Shown here in pieces: positions 7,768 through 17,545 of a stretch of DNA of 64,000 bases (its first letter is position 1; each line of letters starts with the position of its first letter). A model generated the notes under the pieces. That model did no database searches and was not told the DNA's origin. It saw only the letters and a program-made list of their open reading frames with translations. The position numbers and the translations under genes are program-made. The DNA comes from Paracoccaceae bacterium. Its GTDB lineage: Bacteria > Pseudomonadota > Alphaproteobacteria > Rhodobacterales > Rhodobacteraceae. Location: contig WKFK01000002.1 of NCBI GenBank assembly GCA_014872815.1, forward strand, positions 94,722 to 158,721. The letters run 5' to 3'.

Positions 7768-9543
7768 ATGCCAACCTATACCGCGCCCGTAAAAGACCTG
7801 CAGTTTGTGCTGCACGATATGCTGAACGTCTCCAGCTCTGACATTCCCGGCTACAACGAGCTTGAAGCGGACTTTACCTCCGCTGTCTTAGAGGAAGCTG
7901 GCAAGCTGACCAGCGAAGTTCTGTCCCCGCTCAACGTGGTGGGTGATCACGAGGGCTGCCGCCTGGAAAACGGTGTCGTCTATACACCAACCGGCTTCAA
8001 AGACGCGTTTGAACAAGTGAAAGAAGGCGGCTGGACCGGTTTGGACATGCCGGAAGAGTACGGCGGCCAAAACATGCCGGTGGTGCTGGGCACCGCGGTG
8101 GGCGAGATGTTCTCCGCCTCCAACCAGGCCTTCACCATGTATCAGGGCCTGACCCACGGTGCAGCGGCGGCCATTCTCGCACACGGCACCGACGAGCAGA
8201 AAAACAAATGGTTGCCGAAAATGATCTCCTGCGAGTGGACCGGCACCATGAACCTGACCGAACCACACTGCGGCACCGACCTGGGCCTGATGCGCACCAA
8301 AGCGGAGCCTCAGGACAACGGCACCTACAAAATCTCTGGTCAGAAGATCTTTATCTCCGCTGGCGACCACGACATGGCAGACAACATTGTGCACCTCGTG
8401 CTGGCCAAAGTGCCGGGCGGCCCGGAAGGCATCAAAGGCGTGTCTCTTTTCATCGTACCAAAGTTCCTGGTGGATGACGAAGGCAACATCGGTGCCCGCA
8501 ATGGCGTGACCGTGGGCAGCATCGAAGAAAAGATGGGCATCCACGGCAACTCCACCTGCGTGCTGAACTATGACGAAGCCGAAGGCTATCTGATTGGCGA
8601 CTTGAACAAAGGCATGCGCGCCATGTTCACCATGATGAACGAAGCGCGTCTGGGTGTAGGCATGCAGGGTCTGGCACAGGCTGAGGTCGCCTACCAGAAC
8701 GCCCTGGCCTACGCCAAAGACCGCCTGCAGGGTCGCGCCGTGACCGGCGTTGAAAACCCAGATGGTCCTGCCGACCCGCTTATTGTGCATCCAGATATCC
8801 GTCGTTCGCTGATGGACCAGAAGTCCTTCGTGGAAGGTGCCCGCGCGTTCATCCTCTGGGGCGCCACCATGTTGGATGAATCCCACCGCAAAGGGGACAA
8901 GGATGCAGACGGCCTGGTCTCTCTTCTGACCCCGGTCATCAAAGGCTTCCTGACCGACGAAGGCTACGACATGACCGTAAAGGCCCAGCAGGTCTACGGC
9001 GGTCACGGCTACATCGAAGAATGGGGAATGAGCCAGTTCACTCGTGATGCGCGTATCGCAATGATCTACGAAGGCGCAAACGGCGTTCAAGCACTGGATC
9101 TTGTCGGCCGCAAACTGGCCGCAGACGGTGGCAAGCACGTGATGGCCTTCTTTGAGCTGGTGAAAACCTTCTGCAAAGAAAACGGCGAAGACGAAGCGCT
9201 GAAGGATTTTGTTGGACCTTTGAAGCAAGCCTCCAAGGATCTTCAGGCCGCGGGCATGTATTTCATGCAGGCTGGCATGAAGAACCCGAACGATGCGCTG
9301 TCCGGCTCCAACGACTTCATGCACTTGTTCGGCCACGTCTGCCTCGGCCTGATGTGGGCGCAGATGGCCAAAGCTGCCAACGCAGCGCTGGCATCCGGTG
9401 CAGAAGACAAAGACTTCTACGAGACCAAGCTGACCACTGGCCGCTATTACATGGCGCGTCGTCTGCCAGCGACCGGCATGCACCTGGCGCGTATCCAGTC
9501 CGGTGGCGACACTGTGATGGCGCTGACCGCAGACCAGTTCTGA
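7768..9543 (+). CDS. Acyl-CoA dehydrogenase (long form with C-terminal extension)
   Basis: A 591-residue FAD enzyme introducing the alpha,beta double bond of acyl-CoAs in beta-oxidation. It has an N-terminal extension, the [20 protein letters not shown] flavin-site region near residue 160, and [17 protein letters not shown] near residue 435, whose glutamate is the probable catalytic base. The C-terminal roughly 130 residues match the extra domain of the larger bacterial acyl-CoA dehydrogenases. The chain-length preference is not readable from the sequence, though operon partners suggest straight-chain fatty acids. A roughly 50-bp gap separates it from the MerR gene. Confidence 0.92.
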   Translation: MPTYTAPVKDLQFVLHDMLNVSSSDIPGYNELEADFTSAVLEEAGKLTSEVLSPLNVVGDHEGCRLENGVVYTPTGFKDAFEQVKEGGWTGLDMPEEYGGQNMPVVLGTAVGEMFSASNQAFTMYQGLTHGAAAAILAHGTDEQKNKWLPKMISCEWTGTMNLTEPHCGTDLGLMRTKAEPQDNGTYKISGQKIFISAGDHDMADNIVHLVLAKVPGGPEGIKGVSLFIVPKFLVDDEGNIGARNGVTVGSIEEKMGIHGNSTCVLNYDEAEGYLIGDLNKGMRAMFTMMNEARLGVGMQGLAQAEVAYQNALAYAKDRLQGRAVTGVENPDGPADPLIVHPDIRRSLMDQKSFVEGARAFILWGATMLDESHRKGDKDADGLVSLLTPVIKGFLTDEGYDMTVKAQQVYGGHGYIEEWGMSQFTRDARIAMIYEGANGVQALDLVGRKLAADGGKHVMAFFELVKTFCKENGEDEALKDFVGPLKQASKDLQAAGMYFMQAGMKNPNDALSGSNDFMHLFGHVCLGLMWAQMAKAANAALASGAEDKDFYETKLTTGRYYMARRLPATGMHLARIQSGGDTVMALTADQF

Positions 9544-9602
9544 TCCGGTTGGGCGGGGACCTCCCCGCCCTTCCCTCGCTCTAGCGTCATTACGGAGGAC
9601 AG

Positions 9603-9815
9603 ATGCCCAAACGTTTTCGACTGACCCGCCGTTTCCCTGTCGCAATGACAGAGGATGGATACCGCAAGCTGCGCAGTTTTGCGACGGAGGCGGGTCTGGA
9701 TGAAGGTGAGGCGCTCTCGTTTCTATTTGAGAACTTCGACGCTGTGACAGACGACGACCAACTGGCGCATCGCTTGCGCCAGTTCAACGCGACTTTGGAT
9801 GACCGCAAACGGTGA
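9603..9815 (+). CDS. Small conserved-looking protein of the beta-oxidation operon
   Basis: A 70-residue, strongly charged protein starting MPKRFRLTRRFPVAMTEDGYRKLRSFA and ending with a basic tail. The GGAGGA at 9594-9599 supports the start. A short basic strand followed by two predicted helices (TEDGYRKLRSFATEAGLD, EGEALSFLFENF) recalls ribbon-helix-helix proteins, but I see no certain family match. It lies in the operon between the acyl-CoA dehydrogenase and the GST-like gene with short gaps, so co-transcription is likely. The function is unknown. Confidence 0.6.
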   Translation: MPKRFRLTRRFPVAMTEDGYRKLRSFATEAGLDEGEALSFLFENFDAVTDDDQLAHRLRQFNATLDDRKR

Positions 9816-9852
9816 TCAAACCCGCGCAGAATTTTGCCAAGGGGAGGACGGC

Positions 9853-10491
9853 ATGACAATCAAACTCTACTGTTTTGGGGAAAGCGGCCATTCCTACAAA
9901 GCCGCTCTGGCATTGGAACTTTCCGGTCTCGACTGGGAACCGGTGAAGGTGGATTTCTTTGCGGGAGAAACCCGTTCCGATGAATACCGCCAGAACGTCA
10001 ACGAAATGGGTGAAGCCCCGGTGCTTGTGGATGGTGACTTTAGCCTGACGCAATCCTCGGTCATTCAGGACTACATTTCTGAGAAAACCGGCAAGTTTTC
10101 TGGCCGTGACAACGATGAACGCCGCGAAATCCTGCGTTGGCAGTTCTGGGACAACCACAAGCTTAGCTCGTTTGCAGGCATGACCCGTTTCCTGATCAAC
10201 TTCATGCCCGAGGACAAACAGCCCAAAGAGGTGATTGCCTTCAACAAAGGCCGTCTCAAAGGCGCCTATGACATTCTAAACAAACATCTTGAGGGGCGTG
10301 ATTGGATTGTCGGCGACGGCCTGACCAACGCGGACCTGACCTGTTGTTCTTACCTCTACTATCCTGAGCCCTTTGGCTTTGACCGTGCCGAGTGGTCCAA
10401 CATTGATCGCTGGCTGACCAATATTTCCGAAACGCCGGGGTGGAAACACCCCTACGACCTGATGCCCGGTTCCCCTGCGGACCGCGCCTGA
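9853..10491 (+). CDS. Glutathione S-transferase family protein
   Basis: A 212-residue protein with a GST thioredoxin-like N domain (IKLYCFGESGHSYKAALALELSGLDWEPV), the EAPVLVDGDFSLTQSSVIQDYI segment that contributes the glutathione-binding proline and serine, and an all-helical C domain including WIVGDGLTNADL, the usual N-capping motif. The start at 9853 follows GGGGAGGA. GST-like proteins are frequently embedded in fatty-acid operons of Rhodobacterales (recalled). A role in isomerising or detoxifying an acyl or enoyl intermediate is conjecture. Confidence 0.85.
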   Translation: MTIKLYCFGESGHSYKAALALELSGLDWEPVKVDFFAGETRSDEYRQNVNEMGEAPVLVDGDFSLTQSSVIQDYISEKTGKFSGRDNDERREILRWQFWDNHKLSSFAGMTRFLINFMPEDKQPKEVIAFNKGRLKGAYDILNKHLEGRDWIVGDGLTNADLTCCSYLYYPEPFGFDRAEWSNIDRWLTNISETPGWKHPYDLMPGSPADRA

Positions 10492-10516
10492 TCTCGCCTG
10501 ATAATAGGAGACCACA

Positions 10517-11728
10517 ATGACCGAAGCCTATATCTATGACGCCGTGCGCACGCCGCGCGGCAAAGGCCGCAAAGATGGCAGCCTGCACGAGGTGACCTCT
10601 GTTGCCCTGTCCAAAACAGTTCTGAACAGCCTGAAGGAGCGCAACGGGCTGGAAGGCCACGCCGTTGAAGACGTGATCTGGGGCAACGTAACCCAGGTTA
10701 AAGAGCAAGGTGGGTGCCTCGCGCGGACCGCTGTACTCGCTTCCGATCTGGACGAAATCATTCCAGGCCTGTCGATCAACCGTTTCTGCGCCTCCGGCAT
10801 GGAAGCGGTGAACCTCGCGGCGAACCAGGTTAAAGGCGGCGCGGGCGACGCGTATATCGCCGGCGGTGTGGAAATGATGGGCCGCGTGCCGATGGGCTCT
10901 GATGGCGCAGCCATCGCAGTGGACCCGTCTGTGGCCATGGACATGTACTTTGTCCCACAAGGTATCTCTGCCGACATCATCGCCACCGAATATGGCTTCA
11001 CCCGTGATCAAGCAGACAAGCTGGCGGTGGAATCTCAACGCCGCGCCGCGCAGGCTTGGGAAGAAGGCCGGTTCGACAAGTCCATCGTCGCTGTGAAAGA
11101 CATTAACGGCCTGACAATTCTGGACAAAGACGAGTACATGCGTCCGGGCACGGACATGCAATCCCTCGGCGGTCTGAAGCCTGCGTTCAAAGAGCAAGGC
11201 GAAGTGATGCCCGGCTTCGACAAGCTGGCGATCATGAAGTATCCGCACCTCGAAAAGATCAATCACATCCACCACGCCGGGAACTCTTCTGGCATCGTGG
11301 ACGGTTCTGCCGGTGTGCTGATCGGCAACAAGGAGTTTGGCGAGAAGTACGGCATCAAGCCACGTGCGGTGATCAAGCAGACCTGCAAAGTTGGTCTGGA
11401 TCCAACGATCATGCTGACTGGTCCGGTCCCTGCGACCCAGAAGATCCTCAAAGACTCCGGCATGGCAATCAGCGACATTGGCCTTTTTGAAGTCAACGAA
11501 GCCTTCGCCTCTGTGGTGATGCGCTTCCAGCAGGCGTTTGACGTTGATCCAGCGCTGGTGAACGTAAACGGCGGCTCGATCGCCATGGGGCACCCGCTGG
11601 GCGCAACCGGTGCCATTATCATCGGCACATTGCTGGACGAACTGGAACGTCAGGACAAAGAGACCGGTCTGGCCACCCTTTGCATCGCGTCCGGCATGGG
11701 CGCTGCCACCATCATCGAACGCGTGTAA
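10517..11728 (+). CDS. fadA: Acetyl-CoA C-acyltransferase (3-ketoacyl-CoA thiolase)
   Basis: A 403-residue thiolase that cleaves 3-ketoacyl-CoA with CoA in the last beta-oxidation step. All three catalytic elements are visible: the nucleophilic cysteine in NRFCASGMEAV (about residue 93), the histidine in GHPLGATGA (about 359) and the second cysteine in LCIASGMGAA (about 391). It directly precedes the FadJ-like multifunctional gene, 24 nt apart, the pair making a trifunctional beta-oxidation complex. Biosynthetic acetoacetyl-CoA thiolases are close relatives, but context favours degradation. Confidence 0.92.
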   Translation: MTEAYIYDAVRTPRGKGRKDGSLHEVTSVALSKTVLNSLKERNGLEGHAVEDVIWGNVTQVKEQGGCLARTAVLASDLDEIIPGLSINRFCASGMEAVNLAANQVKGGAGDAYIAGGVEMMGRVPMGSDGAAIAVDPSVAMDMYFVPQGISADIIATEYGFTRDQADKLAVESQRRAAQAWEEGRFDKSIVAVKDINGLTILDKDEYMRPGTDMQSLGGLKPAFKEQGEVMPGFDKLAIMKYPHLEKINHIHHAGNSSGIVDGSAGVLIGNKEFGEKYGIKPRAVIKQTCKVGLDPTIMLTGPVPATQKILKDSGMAISDIGLFEVNEAFASVVMRFQQAFDVDPALVNVNGGSIAMGHPLGATGAIIIGTLLDELERQDKETGLATLCIASGMGAATIIERV

Positions 11729-11752
11729 CCGGCTGACATTAGGATAAGAGAC

Positions 11753-13951
11753 ATGACTGATTTCACAATGAAAGTCGGCGACAACGGTGTCGCCATCATC
11801 ACCTGGGACGTGAAGTCCAAATCGATGAACGTGCTGAGCCGTGAGGCCTTTGGCGACTTGGAAGCCTGCATTGACGAAGTGCTGGGCAACGACGACATCA
11901 AAGGTGCGGTGATCACCTCTGGCAAAGACACTTTTGCTGGTGGCATGGACCTGAACGTGCTTGGTTCCATCCGCGCGGACGCCGGTGACGAGCCTGCACA
12001 GGCGCTGTTTGACTTCACCATGATGGGCCACAAGTTCCTGCGCAAAATTGAACGCGCCGGTATGGACCCAAAGACCAACAAAGGCGGCAAGCCTATCGCT
12101 TCTGCCCTGCCAGGTACCGCACTTGGCATTGGCTTGGAATTGCCTTTGGCAACCCACCGCATCTTTGCGGCTGATAACCCAAAGGCCAAAATCGGCCTGC
12201 CAGAAATCATGGTGGGCATCTTCCCGGGCATGGGCGGCACCACACGTTTCATTCGCATGATGGGTGCGATGGCCGCGTCCCCGTTCTTGCTGCAAGGCAA
12301 GATGGTGGATCCGAAGAAAGCCAAAGCCGCGGGCATCATCCACGAGGTGGTGGACGATCCAGTCGCTGCCGCAACCGAATGGGTGCTGTCGGCCACGGAC
12401 AAAGACATCCTGAAGCCATGGGATGCCAAAGGCTACAAGATGCCCGGTGGCGAACCGTATCACCCTGCCGGTTTCATGACCTACGCTGGCGCTTCGGCCA
12501 TGGTGAACGGCAACACTTGGGGCGTGTACCCAGCGGCCAAAGCCTTGCTGTCCGCAGCCTATGAAGGCGCGCAGGTGCCGTTTGACACCGCGCTGAAGAT
12601 CGAAGCGCGCTGGTTTGTCAACGTGCTGATGAACCCATCGTCCTCCGCGATGATCCAGTCCCTGTTCATCAATAAGGAGGCACTGGAAAAGGGTGCCAAC
12701 CGTCCAGACGTTCCGGATCAGTCCGTCAAAAAAGTCGGCGTTCTCGGCGCAGGCATGATGGGCGCGGGCATCGCATTGGTCTCTGCGCAGGCTGGCATGG
12801 ATGTCGTACTGATCGACACCACGCAGGAAGCGGCGGATCGCGGCAAGTCCTACTCCGAGACATATCTCGACAAGGGTATGAAGCGCGGCAAGGTCACGGC
12901 GGAAAAGAAGGAGGCCATGTTGGGGCGCATCAATGCCACGACCGATCTGGATAATCTTTCTGACGTCGACCTGATCATCGAAGCGGTGTTCGAAGACGTG
13001 GGTGTGAAAGCCGAAATGACCAAAAAGGTTGAGGCAATCATCCCAGAAGATGCGATCTTTGCGTCCAACACGTCGACCCTGCCGATCACCGGTCTGGCCG
13101 AAGCCTCTGCACGCAAAGAGCAATTCATCGGTATCCACTTCTTCTCCCCTGTGGAGAAGATGGCGCTGGTGGAGATCATCAAAGGCAAGGAAACCGGCGA
13201 CCGTGCAGTGGCCAAGGCGCTCGACTATGTGCGCCAGATCCGCAAGACGCCGATTGTTGTAAACGACGAGCGCTTCTTCTACGCCAACCGCTGCATCATT
13301 CCTTACATCAACGAAGGTGTGATGATGGCTGGCGAAGGTGTGGGACGTCCGCTACTGGACCATGCAGCACAGTTGCTAGGCTTCCCTGTAGGGCCAATCC
13401 AGCTGGTCGACGAGACTTCCCTGGACCTCGGCGCCAAGATCGCCAAAGCCACCATGGCAGCGATGGGAGACGCCTATCCGAAGTCTGTCGCCGATGATGT
13501 AACCTTCTGGATGGTTGAAGAAGGCCGTTTGGGCCGCAAGGCGAAGGCTGGCTTCTTTGACTATGACGAAAAAGGCAAGCGTGGCGCTTACTGGACCGGC
13601 TTCAACGAGAAGTTCCCGCTGCTGGAAGAACAGCCAGACCTGATCGAAGTGCAGCACCGCCTGATCTTTGCGCAGGTTCTGGAAGCCGTGCGCGCGCTGG
13701 AAGCCGGTGTTCTGGAAGACATTCGCGAAGGTGACGTGGGCGCGATCCTGGGCTGGGGCTTCATGCCGTGGTCTGGCGGCCCATTCAGCTGGCTCGACAT
13801 CGTCGGCGCCGCCTGGGCAGCGGAACGCTGTGATCAATTGGCGGAGAAATTCGGCGACCGCTTTGCATGCCCACCGCTGTTGCGTGAGATGGCAGACAAG
13901 GGCGAGACCTTCTATGGCCGCTTTGGGCCACAGGCAAAAGCCGCAGCCTAA
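11753..13951 (+). CDS. fadJ: Fatty-acid oxidation multifunctional enzyme (enoyl-CoA hydratase / 3-hydroxyacyl-CoA dehydrogenase)
   Basis: A 732-residue fusion. Residues 1-300 are a crotonase domain (TFAGGMDLNVLG near 65; LPEIMVGIFPGMGGTTRF near 150 with the catalytic glutamate). From about residue 325 a Rossmann fold begins (VGVLGAGMMGAGIALVSAQAG), followed by GIHFFSPVEKMALVEII with the catalytic histidine of 3-hydroxyacyl-CoA dehydrogenase near 460 and two C-terminal helical domains. It converts enoyl-CoA to 3-ketoacyl-CoA, feeding the thiolase encoded just before. The length is like FadJ/FadB alpha subunits. A terminator follows. Confidence 0.93.
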   Translation: MTDFTMKVGDNGVAIITWDVKSKSMNVLSREAFGDLEACIDEVLGNDDIKGAVITSGKDTFAGGMDLNVLGSIRADAGDEPAQALFDFTMMGHKFLRKIERAGMDPKTNKGGKPIASALPGTALGIGLELPLATHRIFAADNPKAKIGLPEIMVGIFPGMGGTTRFIRMMGAMAASPFLLQGKMVDPKKAKAAGIIHEVVDDPVAAATEWVLSATDKDILKPWDAKGYKMPGGEPYHPAGFMTYAGASAMVNGNTWGVYPAAKALLSAAYEGAQVPFDTALKIEARWFVNVLMNPSSSAMIQSLFINKEALEKGANRPDVPDQSVKKVGVLGAGMMGAGIALVSAQAGMDVVLIDTTQEAADRGKSYSETYLDKGMKRGKVTAEKKEAMLGRINATTDLDNLSDVDLIIEAVFEDVGVKAEMTKKVEAIIPEDAIFASNTSTLPITGLAEASARKEQFIGIHFFSPVEKMALVEIIKGKETGDRAVAKALDYVRQIRKTPIVVNDERFFYANRCIIPYINEGVMMAGEGVGRPLLDHAAQLLGFPVGPIQLVDETSLDLGAKIAKATMAAMGDAYPKSVADDVTFWMVEEGRLGRKAKAGFFDYDEKGKRGAYWTGFNEKFPLLEEQPDLIEVQHRLIFAQVLEAVRALEAGVLEDIREGDVGAILGWGFMPWSGGPFSWLDIVGAAWAAERCDQLAEKFGDRFACPPLLREMADKGETFYGRFGPQAKAAA

Positions 13952-13970
13952 GCGCTCTAACTGAAACAAG

Positions 13971-14006
13971 AAAACGCCCGATAGTTCTCGCTGTCGGGCG
14001 TTTTCC
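13971..14006 (+). terminator. Terminator of the beta-oxidation operon
   Basis: AAAACGCCCGA and TCGGGCGTTTT form an 11-bp stem around a 12-nt loop, 20 nt after the fadJ stop. A- and T-runs on both sides mean it can also serve the convergent Hint gene. Confidence 0.88.
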
Positions 14007-14018
14007 TTTCTGCGAGTT

Positions 14019-14687
14019 TTAAGCCGCAGCCAGCATCAGCTCTGGCTTCACAGTTACATTTCGCACTGTGCCGTTTTCCAGCATGGTCATGGCGGTTTGC
14101 ACTGGCACCATATTGTAGTTCGCTGCCCGTCCAAAGCGCGGTTGCACACTTGCGTGAACGCCCCAGATGCATTGGGAAAACAACAGCGCACCACCGTTCA
14201 CAAAGAGCATCTGATCCTCAGCAAACACAGGCAAAACAGCGTTGAGAGGTGTCGTGGGCTCTATGCGGTGGGTCCCGTCGAGCGCGTCTAATGCAGCCCC
14301 TGGAATAACCGCGTATGGATCGCCCCATTTGTCTCGGACAGAAGGGCTTTCCACAAGGACACCTTCCCCAGGCTGCACCAAAAGATCGTGCCGGTTCTCC
14401 AGCGCACCGGCGGGAACAAAGACCGGCCAAAGCTGGCGTGGCGTCACAAAGCTGTGGCTAAAAATCGGCGTGGTCACCAGGGCTGTGACACGCTGGAATC
14501 CGGCATCAAATGTGAGCACTTCATCGCCGACATGCAGGCTTTCCACAGAGGCCCATCCGCCGGGAGTTACCACGCGCGTACCGGCCACGAACCCACACCC
14601 CGTGGTCGTGTTAACCGGTCGCAGGTTGGCTTGGCGACGCTTGGCCGCCAAAGCCAACCGGGCTTTATCGCGAAGTGTTACCACCAT
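14019..14687 (-). CDS. Hint-domain protein
   Basis: A 222-residue protein dominated by a Hint (hedgehog/intein) module: CGFVAGTRVVTPGGWASVESLHVGDEVLTFDAG from about residue 31 has the start-cysteine and block-A pattern, and the segment HDLLVQPGEGVLVES is the later beta-strand block. Roseobacters carry many such short proteins of unknown role; self-processing cannot be judged because the C-terminal splice residues (usually HN followed by C/S/T) are not evident. No intein host sequence flanks it. It is monocistronic, convergent with fadJ and divergent from the acyl-CoA synthetase gene. Confidence 0.75.
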   Translation of the reverse strand: MVVTLRDKARLALAAKRRQANLRPVNTTTGCGFVAGTRVVTPGGWASVESLHVGDEVLTFDAGFQRVTALVTTPIFSHSFVTPRQLWPVFVPAGALENRHDLLVQPGEGVLVESPSVRDKWGDPYAVIPGAALDALDGTHRIEPTTPLNAVLPVFAEDQMLFVNGGALLFSQCIWGVHASVQPRFGRAANYNMVPVQTAMTMLENGTVRNVTVKPELMLAAA

Positions 14688-15018
14688 CTATTCCACCACG
14701 GAGGGGACCAAAATACTCGTATGGTTCTCCTAAACTGCGTAGGGAACTCACGGCTCATTCTTTTGTGCCTGCCTCTACAATTCGTAAACAATCTCAGTTA
14801 GCTATCTGGCATTTAGCTCAACTTCGAGAAGGTCAAACTCAATGAAATTTGAGTAGAGCCATCGCGTCGGAACGATCGCGTGTCAAACGCACCCTAAGGC
14901 ACGCAGCGCGCACTAATGTTTCAACATCACCACCCAAAGCACGCGTATTATTACCGACTTCCCTTTTAAACCGACATCCGCGAAATTGCAGGCAAGATTT
15001 TTTTGGGAGGGTTCGCCG
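14688..15018. other. Divergent intergenic region between Hint gene and acyl-CoA synthetase
   Basis: About 330 bp without a gene. It holds a small perfect inverted repeat, ACTCAA (14837-14842) and TTGAGT (14849-14854), that may be a regulator site for the synthetase gene. No clear promoter boxes were assigned. Confidence 0.5.
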
Positions 15019-16647
15019 ATGGGCTGGATGTCTGATGAAACTGGATTGGAAAAATGCGAGGCAAACTATGTGCCCCTATCTCCCCTATCCGGATTAAAGC
15101 GCGCCGCGGCGGTGTTCCCAAACCGCTTGGCTCTGGTCGATGGAGAGATCCGTCGCACTTACAAAGACTATCACGCGCGTTGCAGCCAACTGGCGAGTGG
15201 CCTTGCCGGCTTGGGTGTTGAGCCCGGTGATGTGGTGGCCTCACTCCTGCCCAACACGCCTGCGGCCTGTGAAGCGCATTTTGGCGTTCCAGCTTGCGGT
15301 GCGGTGCTCAACGCGATCAATATCCGGCTGGACGTCGCGACGGTGACCTACATCTTTGAGCATGGTGAAGCCAAAGTCGCGCTGGTGGACAGTGCGTTTC
15401 TGGAGCTTGCCGAAGCGGCTTGTGCTGCGATGACCACGCCTGCGCCTACGCTGATTGAAGTGGCCGCACCGGAAGCGGGCCACCCGGCATCTGGACGGCA
15501 CCAAACTTATGAAGACCTGCTGGCACAGGGTGATCCGGCGTTTGATTGGATCATGCCGCAAGATGAGTGGGAGAGCATCGCGCTCAACTATACCTCGGGC
15601 ACCACGGGCCAACCCAAGGGCGTGGTGTATCACCACCGTGGCGCCTACCTGAACGCCATGGGGCAGGTGTTGAGCTGGCGGATGACATTGCACCCGGTTT
15701 ACCTAACCATTGTGCCGCTGTTTCACTGCAATGGTTGGTGCCACACGTGGATGATGCCCATGGTAGGGGGCACCATCGTCTGTTGCCGTGACATCACCGC
15801 ACCCGCGATCTTCGATGCCATTGCGGACGAAGGCGTGACCCACTTTGGCGGGGCGCCTATCGTGTTGAATATGTTGGTAAATGCCCCAAAAGAACAACGC
15901 CGGGACTTTGATCATGTGGTGGAAGTCTTCACCGCAGGTGCGCCCCCGGCCCCGGCGACACTGGCCAAAATCGAGCCAATGGGCTTTCACGTGACGCAGG
16001 TTTATGGACTGACCGAAGTATACGGTCCGGCGACAGAATGTCTGTGGGATGACAGCCGCTGGGACGATCTCGAAGGCCATGACCGCGCCGCAATCAAAGC
16101 CCGTCAGGGTGTGGCGATGCCGTTTATGGACGACATCACGGTGATGGATGACAAGATGCAGCAGATCGCGATGGACGGCGCTGCGGACGGCGAAATAATG
16201 ATCCGGGGCAATGCGGTGATGAAGGGCTACCTAAAGAATCCGGACGCCACCAAAGCGGCCTTTGAGGGCGGCTATTTCCACTCCGGCGATATCGCGGTGC
16301 AGCACCCGGACAGCTACGTGCAGATCACCGACCGCGCCAAAGACATCATCATTTCTGGTGGCGAGAACATCAGTTCGGTTGAGGTCGAAGGCGTATTGAT
16401 GCACCACCCGTCGGTAAATCTGGCGGCCGTGGTGGCGAAACCGGATGAGAAATGGGGCGAAGTACCTTGTGCTTTTGTCGAGTTACTGGACGGCCAGACG
16501 GCGGAGGAGAAGGAGATAATTTCCTTTGCACGGGAACACCTTGCGGGATTTAAGACGCCCAAGAAGGTGGTGTTTGGCGAACTGCCCAAAACCTCGACTG
16601 GTAAGATTCAGAAGTTTGCCCTGCGCGAAAAAGCCAAGAGCCTCTGA
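15019..16647 (+). CDS. AMP-dependent acyl-CoA synthetase
   Basis: A 542-residue adenylate-forming ligase that activates a carboxylic acid to its CoA ester through an acyl-AMP. Signature motifs are present in order: NYTSGTTGQPKGVVYHHRG (P-loop, about residue 190), YGLTEVYGPATE (about 330), FHSGDIAVQHPDSYVQITDRAKD (about 420) and the terminal KTSTGKIQKF lysine motif. The KANYV/LTPL-like start resembles the acyl-activating enzymes of medium- or short-chain acids (DmdB/butyryl-type). The start at 15019 follows TGGGAGGG. The substrate could be a fatty acid or methylmercaptopropionate; not decidable here. Confidence 0.87.
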   Translation: MGWMSDETGLEKCEANYVPLSPLSGLKRAAAVFPNRLALVDGEIRRTYKDYHARCSQLASGLAGLGVEPGDVVASLLPNTPAACEAHFGVPACGAVLNAINIRLDVATVTYIFEHGEAKVALVDSAFLELAEAACAAMTTPAPTLIEVAAPEAGHPASGRHQTYEDLLAQGDPAFDWIMPQDEWESIALNYTSGTTGQPKGVVYHHRGAYLNAMGQVLSWRMTLHPVYLTIVPLFHCNGWCHTWMMPMVGGTIVCCRDITAPAIFDAIADEGVTHFGGAPIVLNMLVNAPKEQRRDFDHVVEVFTAGAPPAPATLAKIEPMGFHVTQVYGLTEVYGPATECLWDDSRWDDLEGHDRAAIKARQGVAMPFMDDITVMDDKMQQIAMDGAADGEIMIRGNAVMKGYLKNPDATKAAFEGGYFHSGDIAVQHPDSYVQITDRAKDIIISGGENISSVEVEGVLMHHPSVNLAAVVAKPDEKWGEVPCAFVELLDGQTAEEKEIISFAREHLAGFKTPKKVVFGELPKTSTGKIQKFALREKAKSL

Positions 16648-16664
16648 GCAGTTAAAACACTAAG

Positions 16665-16730
16665 GATGGGGGCGCTGCCCCCGCCCTGCCGTTGGCAGGC
16701 CTCCCCCGAGATATTTATGGCCAAATGAAG
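16665..16730 (+). repeat. Rhodobacterales-type GC-rich intergenic repeat, copy 2
   Basis: Downstream of the acyl-CoA synthetase a GGGGGCGCTGCCCCC hairpin, a second short hairpin (CTGCCGTTGGCAG) and a CCCCCGAGATATTTATGGCCAA block repeat the layout at 711-759. It may also terminate the upstream gene. Confidence 0.6.
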
Positions 16731-16834
16731 CCACCGGCATAAGCCCGCACGCGTGGCGCTGAACCGCAAAAAAGTTGCGGCATTTAGTTCAACGCTCTGA
16801 TAAGGTCGACGCAACGACCAAAAATGGCGACGAC

Positions 16835-17545
16835 ATGAGCAGCACTCCAAAAATCGAAGATGACATGCGCGAGAAAATCATCTCGCAGCCCGACGTAATC
16901 CTAGAAGACCGCGATTTGATGCGGGCGTTGATTGCCGCCAACGAAAAGACCATGGGTGGCAACATCGTGGACTTGCGCGGCATCGCCATGGAGCGGCTTG
17001 AGGCGCGGTTGGATCGGCTGGAAGACACCCATCGCAGCGTGATTGCCGCCGCTTATGACAATCTGGCGGGTACCAATCAGGTGCATCGCGCCATTCTGCG
17101 GATGCTCGATCCGGTGGAATTTGAAGGTTTCCTGCACGATTTGGGCGGCGAGGTGGCCGATATTTTGCGCGTGGATGCGGTGCGATTGGTCCTGGAAACC
17201 GAGGCAGAGACCGAAGGCGACGCCAATATCGCGCGTTTGGGAGATGTGTTGTCGACAGCGGCTCCTGGGTTTGTGGAAGACTATTTGACCGGAGGACGCA
17301 ATATACCACAGCGACAAGTCACGTTGCGCCAAGTGCAGGGTGGGGGTTCGGTGGTCTATGGTGAAGACGCCGACTGGATCCGGTCCGAAGCCTGTCTGAA
17401 ACTCGATTTTGGCGCAGGTCGCTTGCCCGGGCTTCTGGTGATGGGGGCGGAGGACCCACATCAGTTCACCCCACAACAAGGCACTGATCTGTTGACGTTT
17501 TTCGCCGGTGTCTTTGAGCGCGCCATGCGCCGCTGGCTGGCGTGA
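16835..17545 (+). CDS. DUF484 family protein
   Basis: A 236-residue protein of the DUF484 family, often found next to xerC. The N-terminal helix pair (QPDVILEDRDLMRALIAANE, MERLEARLDRLED) is followed by a GAF-like domain with DWIRSEACLKL and GLLVMGAEDPHQFTPQQGTDLLTFFAGVFERAMRRWL, the conserved family C terminus. The biochemical role is unknown; genetic linkage to XerC is the only hint. The stop overlaps the xerC start by 4 nt, so translation is coupled. The start at 16835 agrees with the family N terminus; an upstream in-frame ATG at 16775 is less likely. Confidence 0.85.
   Translation: MSSTPKIEDDMREKIISQPDVILEDRDLMRALIAANEKTMGGNIVDLRGIAMERLEARLDRLEDTHRSVIAAAYDNLAGTNQVHRAILRMLDPVEFEGFLHDLGGEVADILRVDAVRLVLETEAETEGDANIARLGDVLSTAAPGFVEDYLTGGRNIPQRQVTLRQVQGGGSVVYGEDADWIRSEACLKLDFGAGRLPGLLVMGAEDPHQFTPQQGTDLLTFFAGVFERAMRRWLA

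Noticed and set aside
10256..13138. 960-residue open frame on the minus strand opposite the GST, thiolase and fadJ genes
   Set aside because: It is an antisense shadow of GC-rich coding sequence, with histidine- and glycine-rich non-conserved composition.
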